NCBI RefSeq assembly: GCF_002008165.1
Contig: NZ_MRDM01000003.1
Coordinates: forward strand, 1-64,000
From: Rhizobium laguerreae
GTDB taxonomy: Bacteria > Pseudomonadota > Alphaproteobacteria > Rhizobiales > Rhizobiaceae
Length of the DNA stretch: 64,000 nt
Direction of reading: 5' to 3'
Under the pieces are notes generated by a model, which worked only from the letters and a program-made list of their open reading frames with translations, searched no databases and was not told where the DNA came from. Positions 36,527 through 45,995 of this stretch are shown here, in pieces. Positions within the stretch are counted from its first letter, which is position 1. The number at the start of each line of letters is the position of its first letter. The translations under genes were made by a program, and so were the position numbers.

Positions 36527-37427
36527 GATGATCGATCCAGTAACGGGCGATATCTTCGCGCCGCATGAAGGCTGCACCTGGGCTCTTCTTGACGTGCTCG
36601 ATCACGTCACGCAGCCCCGAGGCGCGATTAGGCTGGCCCATCCAGCGGGCATGCACGCCGATCGTCAGCATACGCCCGCCTGTCTCGTCGGCTTCGCCGA
36701 TCATGTAGTCGATCGCCGATCGGCAATCCTCGGCAAAATCGCGCGGATTGCTGTAGCCGGGCGCGATCAGATAGCGGCTGTCGTTCAGCGTCTTCGAATA
36801 GGGCACGACGAGAAGCTTCGTACCCTCGTGATCGAGGAAATACGGAAGATCGTCGTTGCAGGGGTCCGAATAATAGAGGAAGCCGCCTTCCCTGACGATC
36901 AGGTCACGGGTGTTGACGCTTGGAAAGGATCGGCAATTCCAACCCATCGGCCTTGTGCCGGTCAATTTCTCATAAAGGGCCAGTGCTTCGTGAAGCTGCC
37001 GCTCCTCCTCATCGCGCGGCATGCCGGAATATTCGCTCCAGCGCAGCCCGTGGCCGAGCAGATCGTGGCCGCGGGCACTCATCCAATCGACGACAGCCGG
37101 GTTCTTCTCCAGCGCAACGGCGCAGGCCGAGATCGTTACCGGAATATCGTAACGGTCGAACATGCGAGCCAGGCGCCAGATGCCGGCGCGACTGCCGTAT
37201 TCGAAATGGGTCTCGGTGCCGAGGTCGCGCAGCGGCGGGCTGTTGGGAATATTGTACTCGCCCCAATTATCGTTTCGTCCGTCCTCGAGCCAGGAATACT
37301 CCGCGCCCTCCTCGTAGTTCAGCACGAGGTTGATCGCCAGCTTGACCCCACCTGGCCAGGAGATGACCGGGGGGTTCGGGCCATAGCCGACAAAATCGCG
37401 CAATTGATCTTTTGCACCAGCGCTCAT
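36519..37427 (-). CDS. PuuE-like polysaccharide deacetylase-family hydrolase
   Basis: About 302 residues. The sequence matches the cofactor-poor PuuE-type allantoinase/deacetylase group rather than classical chitin deacetylases: LVLNYEEGAEYSWLEDG, ARMFDRYDIPVTISACAVAL, GHDLLGHGLRW, WNCRSFPSVNTRDLI and GVHARWMGQPNRASG. These proteins hydrolyse cyclic amides or N-acyl groups. It overlaps the epimerase stop (TGATG). Being next to two amidohydrolase genes, it is likely to act on a ureide or amide intermediate. Confidence 0.85.
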   Translation of the reverse strand: MSAGAKDQLRDFVGYGPNPPVISWPGGVKLAINLVLNYEEGAEYSWLEDGRNDNWGEYNIPNSPPLRDLGTETHFEYGSRAGIWRLARMFDRYDIPVTISACAVALEKNPAVVDWMSARGHDLLGHGLRWSEYSGMPRDEEERQLHEALALYEKLTGTRPMGWNCRSFPSVNTRDLIVREGGFLYYSDPCNDDLPYFLDHEGTKLLVVPYSKTLNDSRYLIAPGYSNPRDFAEDCRSAIDYMIGEADETGGRMLTIGVHARWMGQPNRASGLRDVIEHVKKSPGAAFMRREDIARYWIDHHG

Positions 37428-38464
37428 CACTTTCCCTCGCTCTGATTTTCGTTCTCGACCATCCAATCCATGTAGTCGTGGAACGACTGCCTGGCGCTGC
37501 GTGGCTGCCAGCCCGTGTCTCGCGTGATCCGGGCGATGTCGTAGGCTCCCCACATGCCGTCCTTCAGTGAAATGTCCTGGATGACGTTGGCGGTTTCCGC
37601 AGGGCTCACTTCGACCTGAAGGGAAGGCGCGCGCTCCTTTGCCCAGCCGATGATGTCGCCGATGGTCGAAGTCCCGCCACTGCCGATATTGTAGTGCCGA
37701 TAACGGAGGCGCTCTGCGAGAAGCAGCGCAATGATTGCGCCGGCCACATCCGTGGAAGTGACATAGTCGCCAACAGGTTCCAGGCTATTCGGTCGCACGG
37801 TCTCCCCTGCAAGCGCCATATGGGCGACGCGGTTCGGAACATGCCGGAAATTACGGCTGCCGGTGACCCGATCCATCGGCCCATAAACCGATGCAAGCCG
37901 GACGGAGGCCGCCGACAGGCCGAAAAGATCAGCGTAGCGGTTGACCACCATCTCCGCTGCAAATTTGGAGATGCCATAGAGTGTCAGCGGTGCAACATAG
38001 CCGTCTTCGGGAAGCGGTTCGCCCGTCCAGTCCGGCCCGTGATGACGGTAGACCGAGCCCGAACTGACGAAGACGAGGCGTTGAAAGCCCGGACGCTTTC
38101 TCAGCCATTCGAGAATGTGCACGGTGCCCATGAAATTGACATCGACGATCCTGGCGGGATCTTCGGCTTCGGGTTGGCGCTTTGCCTCGGCGGCACTGCC
38201 GCGCGAGATGGGGGTGACGGTGGCGCCGTGGACCACGTAGCGGATATCGTGGTCGTCGAGTGTCGCTTCCCATTGGGCGGGCTCGCAAATGTCGGCCGTG
38301 ATCACGGTCAGTCGATCGCGGACCGGTGCAAAATAGCGCTCCGCCATCGCATCAAGGCCGGCGCGATCGAGAATGACGACACGCGCCTTGGCATCGCGTT
38401 CGAGCCATTCCCGTGCAAGGACGCTCATGACGAAGCCGGTTCCCCCGGTGACAAGAAGGGTCAT
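37427..38464 (-). CDS. NAD-dependent epimerase/dehydratase (extended SDR)
   Basis: About 345 residues: VTGGTGFVMSVLAREWL cofactor motif, YVVHGATVTPI, VFVSSGSVYRHHG and catalytic YGISKFAAEM. The C-terminal half (SLEPVGDYVTSTDVAGAIIA, YNIGSGGTSTIGD) is typical of sugar-nucleotide-type or UxaE/denD-like members. ATG 38464 was chosen; an upstream extension runs into the SDR gene. Its role here is inferred to be dehydrogenation or epimerisation of a polyol or lactone intermediate. Confidence 0.88.
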   Translation of the reverse strand: MTLLVTGGTGFVMSVLAREWLERDAKARVVILDRAGLDAMAERYFAPVRDRLTVITADICEPAQWEATLDDHDIRYVVHGATVTPISRGSAAEAKRQPEAEDPARIVDVNFMGTVHILEWLRKRPGFQRLVFVSSGSVYRHHGPDWTGEPLPEDGYVAPLTLYGISKFAAEMVVNRYADLFGLSAASVRLASVYGPMDRVTGSRNFRHVPNRVAHMALAGETVRPNSLEPVGDYVTSTDVAGAIIALLLAERLRYRHYNIGSGGTSTIGDIIGWAKERAPSLQVEVSPAETANVIQDISLKDGMWGAYDIARITRDTGWQPRSARQSFHDYMDWMVENENQSEGK

Positions 38465-38498
38465 TTCAAATCCATCCAAAAGATCTTCAACGCAGGTA

Positions 38499-39260
38499 TC
38501 AGCGGGTAACGTAGCCGCCGTCGGCCAGGAGGTCGGTTCCGGTGACGAACGATGCATCCGACGACAAGAGGAAGGCGGCGGCGGCAGCGATTTCATCAGG
38601 CTTGGCGATACGGCCGAGCAAATGCGCAGGCCCGAGCCCGGCATTGGCCGCCTCGAGGTCCGGCCACCGCTGCAGCAATCTCGGCGTCGCCACGGCACCA
38701 GGCGACAGGCTGTTGACGCGGATACCATCGCCGGCGTGATCGACCGCCATGGCCCTGGCGAGATGCACGAGCCCGGCCTTTGCCGCGCAATAGGCGACGG
38801 CCTTGGCGGTCGCCACATGCGCGAACTGCGATGCGATGAAGACGACGGATCCGCCGCCGCCTTCGATCATCGCCGGAAGCGCATGCTTGCCGACTAGAAA
38901 GGCACCCGTCAGGATGACATCAATTTCCAGTCGCCATTGCTTTTCAGCAAGATCGATGACCGTGCCGTCCATCGAAGGTGCCGCGGCATTGTGCACAAGA
39001 CCGTCGAGTCGACCGAAATGTCTGGTACCGGTCCCAACCGCGCGACCGACCGAAATATTGTCGGTCACATCGCACTGGATGCCGAAAGCACGGGGGCCAA
39101 GGGATTGCGCGAGCGCCAAGACGCCCTCCGGCGATTGATCCGCACAGATCACCGAAGCGCTTTCATCGATGCAGCGGCGCGCAATTGCCGCGCCGATACC
39201 GCTCGCAGCGCCCGTCAGAAAGACCACCTTGCCGTCAAGACGTGACATCGATGCGGTCAT
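38499..39260 (-). CDS. SDR family oxidoreductase
   Basis: 253 residues with TGAASGIG, DGLVHNAAAP, Ser in VFIASQFAH and catalytic YCAAKAGL; the C-terminus SFVTGTDLLADGGY is FabG-like. It overlaps the dihydropyrimidinase stop by 4 bases (ATGA). It is one of three SDR-fold proteins in the operon and, with the one at 32699, keeps a complete catalytic site. Confidence 0.9.
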   Translation of the reverse strand: MTASMSRLDGKVVFLTGAASGIGAAIARRCIDESASVICADQSPEGVLALAQSLGPRAFGIQCDVTDNISVGRAVGTGTRHFGRLDGLVHNAAAPSMDGTVIDLAEKQWRLEIDVILTGAFLVGKHALPAMIEGGGGSVVFIASQFAHVATAKAVAYCAAKAGLVHLARAMAVDHAGDGIRVNSLSPGAVATPRLLQRWPDLEAANAGLGPAHLLGRIAKPDEIAAAAAFLLSSDASFVTGTDLLADGGYVTR

Positions 39261-40690
39261 GATGCGAGGACCTTCGAAAGACCTTGCTGCGGTGGGAATG
39301 GTCGCTGTCGGGCGATGAACTGGCCGCGCCCGGGCTCGGCCATGATTCTTCCGTCGTCCCAGACGATATCGCCCCGCGAGATCGTCATGATGGGCCAGCC
39401 CTTGACGACCTGTCCTTCATAAGGCGTGTAGTCAGTCGCGTGATGCAGGAGCGAATTGGTGATCGTCATGCTGCGATCCGGATCCCAGATCGCGATATCG
39501 GCGTCTGCGCCTACGGCAATCCTGCCCTTGCGCGGATGAAGACCGAACAGCCGCGCCGGGGCGCCGGCGGTCAGGTCAGCGAATTTCTGCAGCGAGATCA
39601 GGCCGCCGTTCACGCCAGCAGAAAAGAGCAAGGCGAGCCGTGTCTCGATACCGGGAATACCGTTAGGAATACGGTGGAACGGTGTCCCCGGCCCGCCCGC
39701 TATCTTATCCGCATAGTGCCACGGCGAATGGTCCGAAGAAAAAACCTCCAGCGTGCCGTCCAGGATACCGGCCCAGATTGCCGGCTGGTTCGACTTGTCG
39801 CGTGGCGGCGGCGTGCAGACGCATTTGGAGCCTGAGAGATCATGGGTGTCGATATCTTCGGCCGAAAGGAAAAGATATTGGGGGCAGGTTTCGGCGTAGA
39901 TCGGAAGCCCCCGCGCCTTGGCGCGGCGGATTTCTTCGACGGCGCCGCCCGCAGCGACATGGCTGACGAGAATCGGCGTCTCGATCAGCTCCGAAAGGCT
40001 GATCGCCCGGAAGGTCGCTTCACGGTCGCCGATCGCGGAATGCGCCTTTTCGTGATAGCGCAGCTCAGTCTTGCGCGAGGCGATGAACTTTTCGGTCAAC
40101 CAGCGAATGCAGGCATCGTTTTCCGCGTGAACCATGACCATCGCGCCTTGAGCACGCGCAAGGTCGAGCACATTCAACACCTCATAATCGTCGAGCTTCA
40201 GCCCGTCATAGGTGAGGTAGATCTTGATCGAGGTGCAGCCCTCGGCAATCAGCTGAGGGATCTCGCCGCGCAACACTTCGGCTGATGGATCGCCGACGAT
40301 CAGGTGAAAACCATAGTCGATACGCGCTTTCGAACGGGCGCGCTCGTGATAATCCTCGACGATGTCGCGTAGCGACTGGCCACGCATCTGCATGGCGAAA
40401 GGCACGACAGTTGTCGTGCCGCCGCACATCGCCGACAGCGTGCCGGTGTTGAAATCGTCCGCTGTCGCCTTCCCGTCCCAGGGCTGCTGATCCATGTGGC
40501 AATGGCTATCGACGCCGCCGGGCAGCACGATACGCCCCTCAGCCACGACTTCATGTTTCCCCTCGGGCAGATCCGGCCCGAGCGCCGCAATCGCGCCGTC
40601 GCGAACGCCGATATCGATCTGCCTAGTCGCATCCGGCAGTACCACACGGCCACGACGGATCACGAGGTCATAAGGCTTGGCGGGCGTCAT
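39257..40690 (-). CDS. Dihydropyrimidinase / D-hydantoinase
   Basis: About 477 residues. All binuclear metal ligands of cyclic amidases are visible: H63 and H65 (GVDSHCHMDQ), carboxylated K156 (CTSIKIYLTYDG), H188 (VMVHAEND), H244 (VSHVAAGG), D320 (SSDHSPWH). This enzyme should reversibly open a dihydropyrimidine or hydantoin ring in the cytoplasm. The normal partner genes of the reductive pyrimidine pathway (dihydropyrimidine dehydrogenase, beta-ureidopropionase) are absent here, so the substrate may be a different cyclic amide. It overlaps the MFS stop by 4 bases. Confidence 0.9.
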   Translation of the reverse strand: MTPAKPYDLVIRRGRVVLPDATRQIDIGVRDGAIAALGPDLPEGKHEVVAEGRIVLPGGVDSHCHMDQQPWDGKATADDFNTGTLSAMCGGTTTVVPFAMQMRGQSLRDIVEDYHERARSKARIDYGFHLIVGDPSAEVLRGEIPQLIAEGCTSIKIYLTYDGLKLDDYEVLNVLDLARAQGAMVMVHAENDACIRWLTEKFIASRKTELRYHEKAHSAIGDREATFRAISLSELIETPILVSHVAAGGAVEEIRRAKARGLPIYAETCPQYLFLSAEDIDTHDLSGSKCVCTPPPRDKSNQPAIWAGILDGTLEVFSSDHSPWHYADKIAGGPGTPFHRIPNGIPGIETRLALLFSAGVNGGLISLQKFADLTAGAPARLFGLHPRKGRIAVGADADIAIWDPDRSMTITNSLLHHATDYTPYEGQVVKGWPIMTISRGDIVWDDGRIMAEPGRGQFIARQRPFPPQQGLSKVLAS

Positions 40691-41946
40691 TCGCTTCCTC
40701 CCGAAACAAGGCAAGATTTGGTGGCGCCGATCGGACGGCGAAAGAGATTGAAGCAGGCAGCGACAGCAACCAGGAACGCGCCGCTCCCGAGCAGAAGGAA
40801 GAGTGCCTGCGGTGCAAACAGCTCCATCAGCTGGGCGGCGAGCCCAGGTGTCATGATGTTGCCGATCGAATAAAGGAGCAGCAGGCTACCCGATGCCGAG
40901 ACCATATGGCGGCTATCGAGCTGTGAGTTAGCGTAAGCGATACCGACCGGATAAATCGTCAGCGCAATTGCGCCATAGGCGAAAAACAGACCGTAGAGAA
41001 GCATCTGCGGATAGCTTCCGGGCCAGGCGATTCCTGCGCACAGTCCTGCTCCCGCCAATCCCTGAACGAGAAGTAGAACGCGCCGGTCCATACGATCCGA
41101 CAACCATCCGACCGGCGCCTGAGCGAGCATGCCGCCCAGGCTGAAAGCGGTTACCAGTGTCACCGCCACCGCCGCGTCGAGGTGCACCCGCTCCGCATAG
41201 ATCGGCGTCATCGTATAGACATTCATATTCGTCATGCCCGCTTGAAAGACGCAGACGACAGCCACCGGTGCGAGAGCGACGAGCCGCCAGATGCCATAGC
41301 GATGCCCGGAGTGGGCGTTGCCGGCCTCGACCGCTACTGCCAGCGGCAGGCGCAAGGTGGGCCAGGGTCCACCGATAAAGCGGGCGTAGATCAGTCCAAG
41401 AAGGATGACGCCGAGCACGATCTGAAAGAGATGGGGAGAGTCCGCTCCGGCCGCTTCGACAAGCAATTGCGCAAACAGGGTCGCCAGCGACGTCATCAGC
41501 ATATAGAGCGAGAAATAAGCTCCGCGGTTCTTCTGGTCAGCGTAGAGATTGATCCAGCTTTCGGACACGACGAACAGCGTTGCGATGGAAAAACCGTTTA
41601 TCAGACGCAGGCAGAACCAGACCGGAGCGGCTTGCGTCAGCATGTAGCCGCAGGCGCCGAAAGCAGCGAGCAATGCGACGGCCAGGAAAGTCCGTTCATG
41701 TCCCAAGCGGACAACCATGACACGAGCTGAGAGGCAGCCGGCAAGGAAGCCTACGGGAAACGCCGTCAGCAACAACTGGACGATGTGGGGATCGATTGCG
41801 GGGTCACTAAGGTGCAGAGAAACCGTGGTCGTCAGAAGAGAATTGCCAGTCGCGACGATGCAGATGCTCGCCATGACATGCAGGATTGCACGAAGCCCTG
41901 CGGCTTTCCGCCAGAAGTCACCAATCCGATCGGGATCGCGCATCAT
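40687..41946 (-). CDS. MFS transporter
   Basis: About 419 residues and twelve predicted membrane helices, with MFS loop 2-3 signature-like residues (ARVMVVRLGHERTFL) and a repeat in the second half (GWLSDRMDRRVLLLVQ). It resembles the YcaD/UMF2 group of putative carriers. The start codon overlaps the upstream ATPase stop (TAATG); a second in-frame ATG follows at once. It may export a by-product or import an alternative substrate beside the ABC system. Confidence 0.88.
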   Translation of the reverse strand: MMRDPDRIGDFWRKAAGLRAILHVMASICIVATGNSLLTTTVSLHLSDPAIDPHIVQLLLTAFPVGFLAGCLSARVMVVRLGHERTFLAVALLAAFGACGYMLTQAAPVWFCLRLINGFSIATLFVVSESWINLYADQKNRGAYFSLYMLMTSLATLFAQLLVEAAGADSPHLFQIVLGVILLGLIYARFIGGPWPTLRLPLAVAVEAGNAHSGHRYGIWRLVALAPVAVVCVFQAGMTNMNVYTMTPIYAERVHLDAAVAVTLVTAFSLGGMLAQAPVGWLSDRMDRRVLLLVQGLAGAGLCAGIAWPGSYPQMLLYGLFFAYGAIALTIYPVGIAYANSQLDSRHMVSASGSLLLLYSIGNIMTPGLAAQLMELFAPQALFLLLGSGAFLVAVAACFNLFRRPIGATKSCLVSGGSE

Positions 41947-44000
41947 TATGCCTTTTCGGCGAAAGCAAGGACGGAAGGCCGGGCGGCCAGCTCTGCCTGA
42001 TCGATGTGGCAGAGAATCTCGTGCGTATCGGACATCTTGCGCAGTGGGGGCGGAGCGGTGTCGCAGATGCTGCCGAGCTTGCGATGGCACCGCGTCGCAA
42101 AACGGCAGCCGGCGGGTACGTTGACCGCGCTCGGTGTTTCGCCGGACAGGCGAATACGCTCGCGCGGCGCTTCATCCGGGTGCGGGCTGCGGATCGCCGA
42201 GAGAAGTGCTTCGGTATAGGGATGCGCACCCTCACCGAAGACTTCCTCGACGGTCCCCTGCTCCATGATCTTGCCGAGATACATGACCACAACCTTGTCT
42301 GCCACGTGACGAACCAGCGCCAGGTCGTGGCTGATGAACAGCATCGTGGCATGCTTTTCCCGTTGAATATCGAGAAGAAGCGTCACGACCGCGGCCTGCA
42401 CCGAAACGTCGAGTGCCGAGACAGGTTCGTCAGCGACGATGAGCGAAGGTTCGGCCGCAAAGGCGCGTGCGATGGCGATACGCTGCTTCTGACCGCCGGA
42501 CAGCTGGTTCGGCTTTCTGTCCGCGACGGCTGGAGATAGACGCACCATTTCCAGGAGCTCGCGGACGCGCTGTTCGATCTCCGCCTTTCCCTTGCGGATA
42601 CCGAATTTCTTGATCGAACGACGAATGGAAAAAGCGGCCGAATGCGAGGGATTGAGCGTACTATCCGGATTTTGAAAGATCATCTGGATCTGTTGCAACA
42701 GCGCGCGTGGACGTTCGCTGGCCTGCAGTTCGGCGATGTTCTCGCCAGCCATGCGGATTTCGCCCGACGTCGCCTTGTCGAGACCCGTCACGATGCGCGC
42801 CAGCGTGGATTTTCCGCAGCCCGACTCGCCGACCAGCGCCACGATCTCGGCTGTTGCCGCTTCGAAACTGATCGCTTCGTTTGCCTTGACGGTCTTCCGG
42901 CGGCCGACGGGGTAGAGACGGTTCACATCAGACAATGTTATCGCCGTCGATCTTGCAATCATCTGTATCTCGACCGGAGCAACCGTCGCTTCTCCTGCCG
43001 AAATTTCGGGCCAGCGGACGCAGCGCACCAGATGCTCTTCCGCCGCCGGCTCCAGAGCAAGGTCCGGACGGTCGCAGAGGCCGGAGACAAATCTCGAACA
43101 GCGCGGCCCGAACAGACAGCCCTGCGGCCGTTCCTGCGGCAGCGGGATCGAGCCCGGGATGGCAGCGAGCGTGCGGCTGCGCTTATCGCCGGTAATGTCG
43201 GGAATGCAATCGATAAGGCCGCGCGTATACGGATGTTTCGGCCGGCGGAATACTTCTGATGTCGTTCCCTCTTCTACCATCTGGCCGGAATACATGATGC
43301 CGAGACGATCGCAGCTTTCCGCGATCAAACCGAGATTGTGCGAGATGAACAGCAGGCTGGTCGAATAGCGTTGGCGCAATTCGGCGATCAGATCGATGAC
43401 CGCAGCCTCGACAGTCACATCGAGGCCGGTTGTCGGTTCATCGAGCAGCAACAGCGACGGTTTGGCAAGCAATGCCATGGCGATGACCACGCGCTGTTGC
43501 TGCCCACCGGAGAGCTGATGCGGATATCGCTTCATCATGTCACCAGGGTCCGGCAAGCGGACGTCGGCAAGCATCGCTTCCGCCATGGCCATCGCGTCTT
43601 TCTTGCTGGCGCCCATGTGAAGCAGGGGGACTTCGGCAAGCTGCGCACCGATCGTCTTCACCGGATTGAGCGCACTCATCGGATCCTGGTAGACCATCGC
43701 AATCTGCCGCCCGCGGATGGAACGCAGTTCCTTGGGGGAGGCATCGACCAGTTGCTTGCCGTTGAAGCGGATGCTGCCGCCGGCAACAACGCCGGTCGCG
43801 CCGAGATAACCCATGATCGCCATGGCCGTCGTGCTCTTGCCGCAGCCCGATTCACCGACGAGGCCGTAGCTTTCGCCGGGCATGACCTTGAACGAGAGAT
43901 CGGGGATCGCAACCACCGTTTCGCTCCTGCCGCGAAACTCGATGCGCAGGTTCCGAATGTCGAGAACGGGTTCGCGATCGGTCATTGGCGTGATGGACAT
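41946..44000 (-). CDS. Dual-ATPase ABC transporter ATP-binding protein (peptide/opine type)
   Basis: About 684 residues with two complete nucleotide-binding domains, DppD-like then DppF-like. Each has Walker A GESGCGKST, signature LSGGQQQRVVIAMALL or LSGGQKQRIAIARAFA, and Walker B LLLLDEPTTGLD or LIVADEPVSALD. Each ends in the oligopeptide-type C-terminal Cys-rich motif (GCLFGPRCSR, GCRFATRCHR), which in relatives may bind an iron-sulfur cluster. ATG 44000 has AAGGAG six bases upstream; in-frame ATGs at 44036 and 44045 overlap the permease stop and are alternatives. Confidence 0.9.
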   Translation of the reverse strand: MSITPMTDREPVLDIRNLRIEFRGRSETVVAIPDLSFKVMPGESYGLVGESGCGKSTTAMAIMGYLGATGVVAGGSIRFNGKQLVDASPKELRSIRGRQIAMVYQDPMSALNPVKTIGAQLAEVPLLHMGASKKDAMAMAEAMLADVRLPDPGDMMKRYPHQLSGGQQQRVVIAMALLAKPSLLLLDEPTTGLDVTVEAAVIDLIAELRQRYSTSLLFISHNLGLIAESCDRLGIMYSGQMVEEGTTSEVFRRPKHPYTRGLIDCIPDITGDKRSRTLAAIPGSIPLPQERPQGCLFGPRCSRFVSGLCDRPDLALEPAAEEHLVRCVRWPEISAGEATVAPVEIQMIARSTAITLSDVNRLYPVGRRKTVKANEAISFEAATAEIVALVGESGCGKSTLARIVTGLDKATSGEIRMAGENIAELQASERPRALLQQIQMIFQNPDSTLNPSHSAAFSIRRSIKKFGIRKGKAEIEQRVRELLEMVRLSPAVADRKPNQLSGGQKQRIAIARAFAAEPSLIVADEPVSALDVSVQAAVVTLLLDIQREKHATMLFISHDLALVRHVADKVVVMYLGKIMEQGTVEEVFGEGAHPYTEALLSAIRSPHPDEAPRERIRLSGETPSAVNVPAGCRFATRCHRKLGSICDTAPPPLRKMSDTHEILCHIDQAELAARPSVLAFAEKA

Positions 44001-44032
44001 GGCCGCTCCTTGAAGACTGGACGCGATGATGT

Positions 44033-44908
44033 TCATGGTTTCCATGCCTCCCGCATGCCGTCGGCGAGCAGGTTGAAGCCGAGGACCAGGCTGACGAGCG
44101 CGGCAGACGGGATAAGCGACATGTGTGGCCAGACGTTCAGTACAGTGACACTTTCCTTGACCATGCCACCCCAGTCCGGGTTCGGTGGCGGCAAACCGAG
44201 GCCGAGGAAACCGAGGATGCCGATGGTGATGATCGTGTAGCCGATGCGCAGACAGGCATCGACGATCAGCAGGCTGCGGCAGTTCGGCAGCAGTTCGACG
44301 ATCATGATGTAGAGCGTGCTTTCCGCACGCAGCTTTGCTGCCGCGACATATTCCTGCTGCTTCAGACCCAGCACCAGGCCGCGCGTTATGCGACCGATGC
44401 CCGGCGCCGAGGCGATCATCGTCGCGATGACGATGTTCAGGACCGACGGTCCGATATTGGCGATCAGGATGACGTAGATAACGAGAACCGGAAAGGCCAG
44501 GATGATGTCCGAGAAGCGGCTGATCACCACGTCGACCCAGCCGCCATAATAGCCTGCAATCATCCCCATCGTGACGCCGACGATCATGGCAACCGCCACC
44601 GACAGCGGCGCAACGGAGAGCACGGTGCGGGCGCCGAAGATCAACCGCGACAGCATATCACGACCGAGAATATCGGTTCCCAGCCAGTGGGCAGCGGAAG
44701 GATAGGGGTTGCTCATCGCCATGACATCGGAATCCGTCGGCGACGGTAGCGGCAGGACGGGCGCAAGAAGGGCTGCAAGTACCCAGAAGAGAACAAGGCA
44801 CAGCCCGACGACGGCCGTGCGCGAATGAAAGATGCGCATCCAGTTGGGCCTTGCAGCACGCTTTGGCGGTGCGGCGATCACTCCACTGATATTGCCTCGA
44901 ACAGCCAT
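44033..44908 (-). CDS. Peptide-type ABC transporter permease (DppC-like)
   Basis: 291 residues. A cytoplasmic N-terminus (RAARPNWMRIFHSRTAVVG) precedes the first helix, and five further helices follow, with the family loop HWLGTDILGRDMLSRLIFGA and the EAA-type segment EYVAAAKLRAESTLYIMIVE. It forms the channel with the DppB-like protein; the spacing of 3 bases indicates tight coupling. Confidence 0.92.
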   Translation of the reverse strand: MAVRGNISGVIAAPPKRAARPNWMRIFHSRTAVVGLCLVLFWVLAALLAPVLPLPSPTDSDVMAMSNPYPSAAHWLGTDILGRDMLSRLIFGARTVLSVAPLSVAVAMIVGVTMGMIAGYYGGWVDVVISRFSDIILAFPVLVIYVILIANIGPSVLNIVIATMIASAPGIGRITRGLVLGLKQQEYVAAAKLRAESTLYIMIVELLPNCRSLLIVDACLRIGYTIITIGILGFLGLGLPPPNPDWGGMVKESVTVLNVWPHMSLIPSAALVSLVLGFNLLADGMREAWKP

Positions 44909-44911
44909 GAT

Positions 44912-45925
44912 TTACCTCACCCGGATGCGCGGATCGAGCAGCATGTAGCCAAGGTCGCCAAGCAGCTGCGTGACAACGGCGATGGCGACGGTGATCAATG
45001 TAGCGGCCTCGAGCGTTGCGATATCGCCGAACAGACTTGCATCGAGGATCAGGCGGCCGAAGCCCGGATAGGCAAAGACGAGCTCGGTGACGACGACGCC
45101 GCTGATCAGGAAGTTAATTTGCAGCAGGAGCACGGTGAACGGCGCGATCATCGCATTCCGCAACGCGTGGCCGAGAACCATGCGGCGCGTGCTCATGCCC
45201 TTCAGGATTGCGGTGCGGATATAGGGCCGCTCCATGACGCCGATCATCGAGACCCGGATCATGCGGGCCACATAGCCGAAGTCATAGATGACGAGCACCG
45301 CGACGGGCAGGACGAACTGATACGGCACAGCCCAGCCGCCATCGCTGTTGAGCGGACTGGTGCCTGGCAGGATCGGCCAGAGGATCACGAAAAGCGTCAC
45401 CAGGAAGACGCCTGACGCGAACTCCGGAATAGACGTGAAGGTGATACAGATGACCGATAGCGTCCGGTCGAGCACGCCACCCTCTTTCAACCCCGACAGG
45501 ATGCCGAAAACGATCGACAGCGGGACGATCAGCAAGAACGCCAGCCCGGCGAGGATCGAGGTATTGCCGAGACGATCCCAGATGACATCGTTGACGGGCA
45601 GCTTGTTCAGGGTGGAGTAGCCGAAGTTGCCGAAGTACTGGGCGCCGCGCGGATCCTTGAAGTTTAACCCGGTGGTCGGATCCTGAAGCGGATCGGGAAT
45701 TGCGCCGACGAGCACACCGAGCCAGCGGCCGTAGCGTACCAGCAGCGGATCATTGGCCTTCAGTTTCTGCGACAGCAGGTCCACCTGCTGCTGGGTAGCG
45801 AAAGGACCGAGCGATTTGCGCGCCACGCTGCCGGGAGTGAACTCGCAGACGGCGAAGACGAGAAACGAAGCACAGAGCATCGTCACGACCATCATCGCCA
45901 AGCGCTTGAGGAAGAAATTCGCCAT
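44912..45925 (-). CDS. Peptide-type ABC transporter permease (DppB-like)
   Basis: About 337 residues. It starts FFLKRLAMMVVTMLCASFLV, the usual DppB first helix, followed by a large periplasmic loop (~30-125) and helices ending with QLLGDLGYMLLDPRIRVR, the standard DppB C-terminus. ATG 45925 was preferred; the frame remains open upstream into the intercistronic hairpin but is not protein-like there. Confidence 0.92.
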   Translation of the reverse strand: MANFFLKRLAMMVVTMLCASFLVFAVCEFTPGSVARKSLGPFATQQQVDLLSQKLKANDPLLVRYGRWLGVLVGAIPDPLQDPTTGLNFKDPRGAQYFGNFGYSTLNKLPVNDVIWDRLGNTSILAGLAFLLIVPLSIVFGILSGLKEGGVLDRTLSVICITFTSIPEFASGVFLVTLFVILWPILPGTSPLNSDGGWAVPYQFVLPVAVLVIYDFGYVARMIRVSMIGVMERPYIRTAILKGMSTRRMVLGHALRNAMIAPFTVLLLQINFLISGVVVTELVFAYPGFGRLILDASLFGDIATLEAATLITVAIAVVTQLLGDLGYMLLDPRIRVR

Positions 45926-45960
45926 AGCCGGAGGAATCCGAATGTCCGAGCCCAGCACCC

Positions 45961-45978
45961 GACCGCGCGAACGCGGCC
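45961..45978 (-). repeat. Intercistronic stem-loop after the binding-protein gene
   Basis: On the mRNA (minus) strand GGCCGCG and CGCGGTC pair around a TTCG loop, in the 70-base gap between the binding-protein stop (45996) and the DppB-like start. Such hairpins often protect the upstream message and let the binding protein be made in excess; that role is inferred. Confidence 0.5.
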
Positions 45979-45995
45979 AGGCGCCAGCCGGGAGG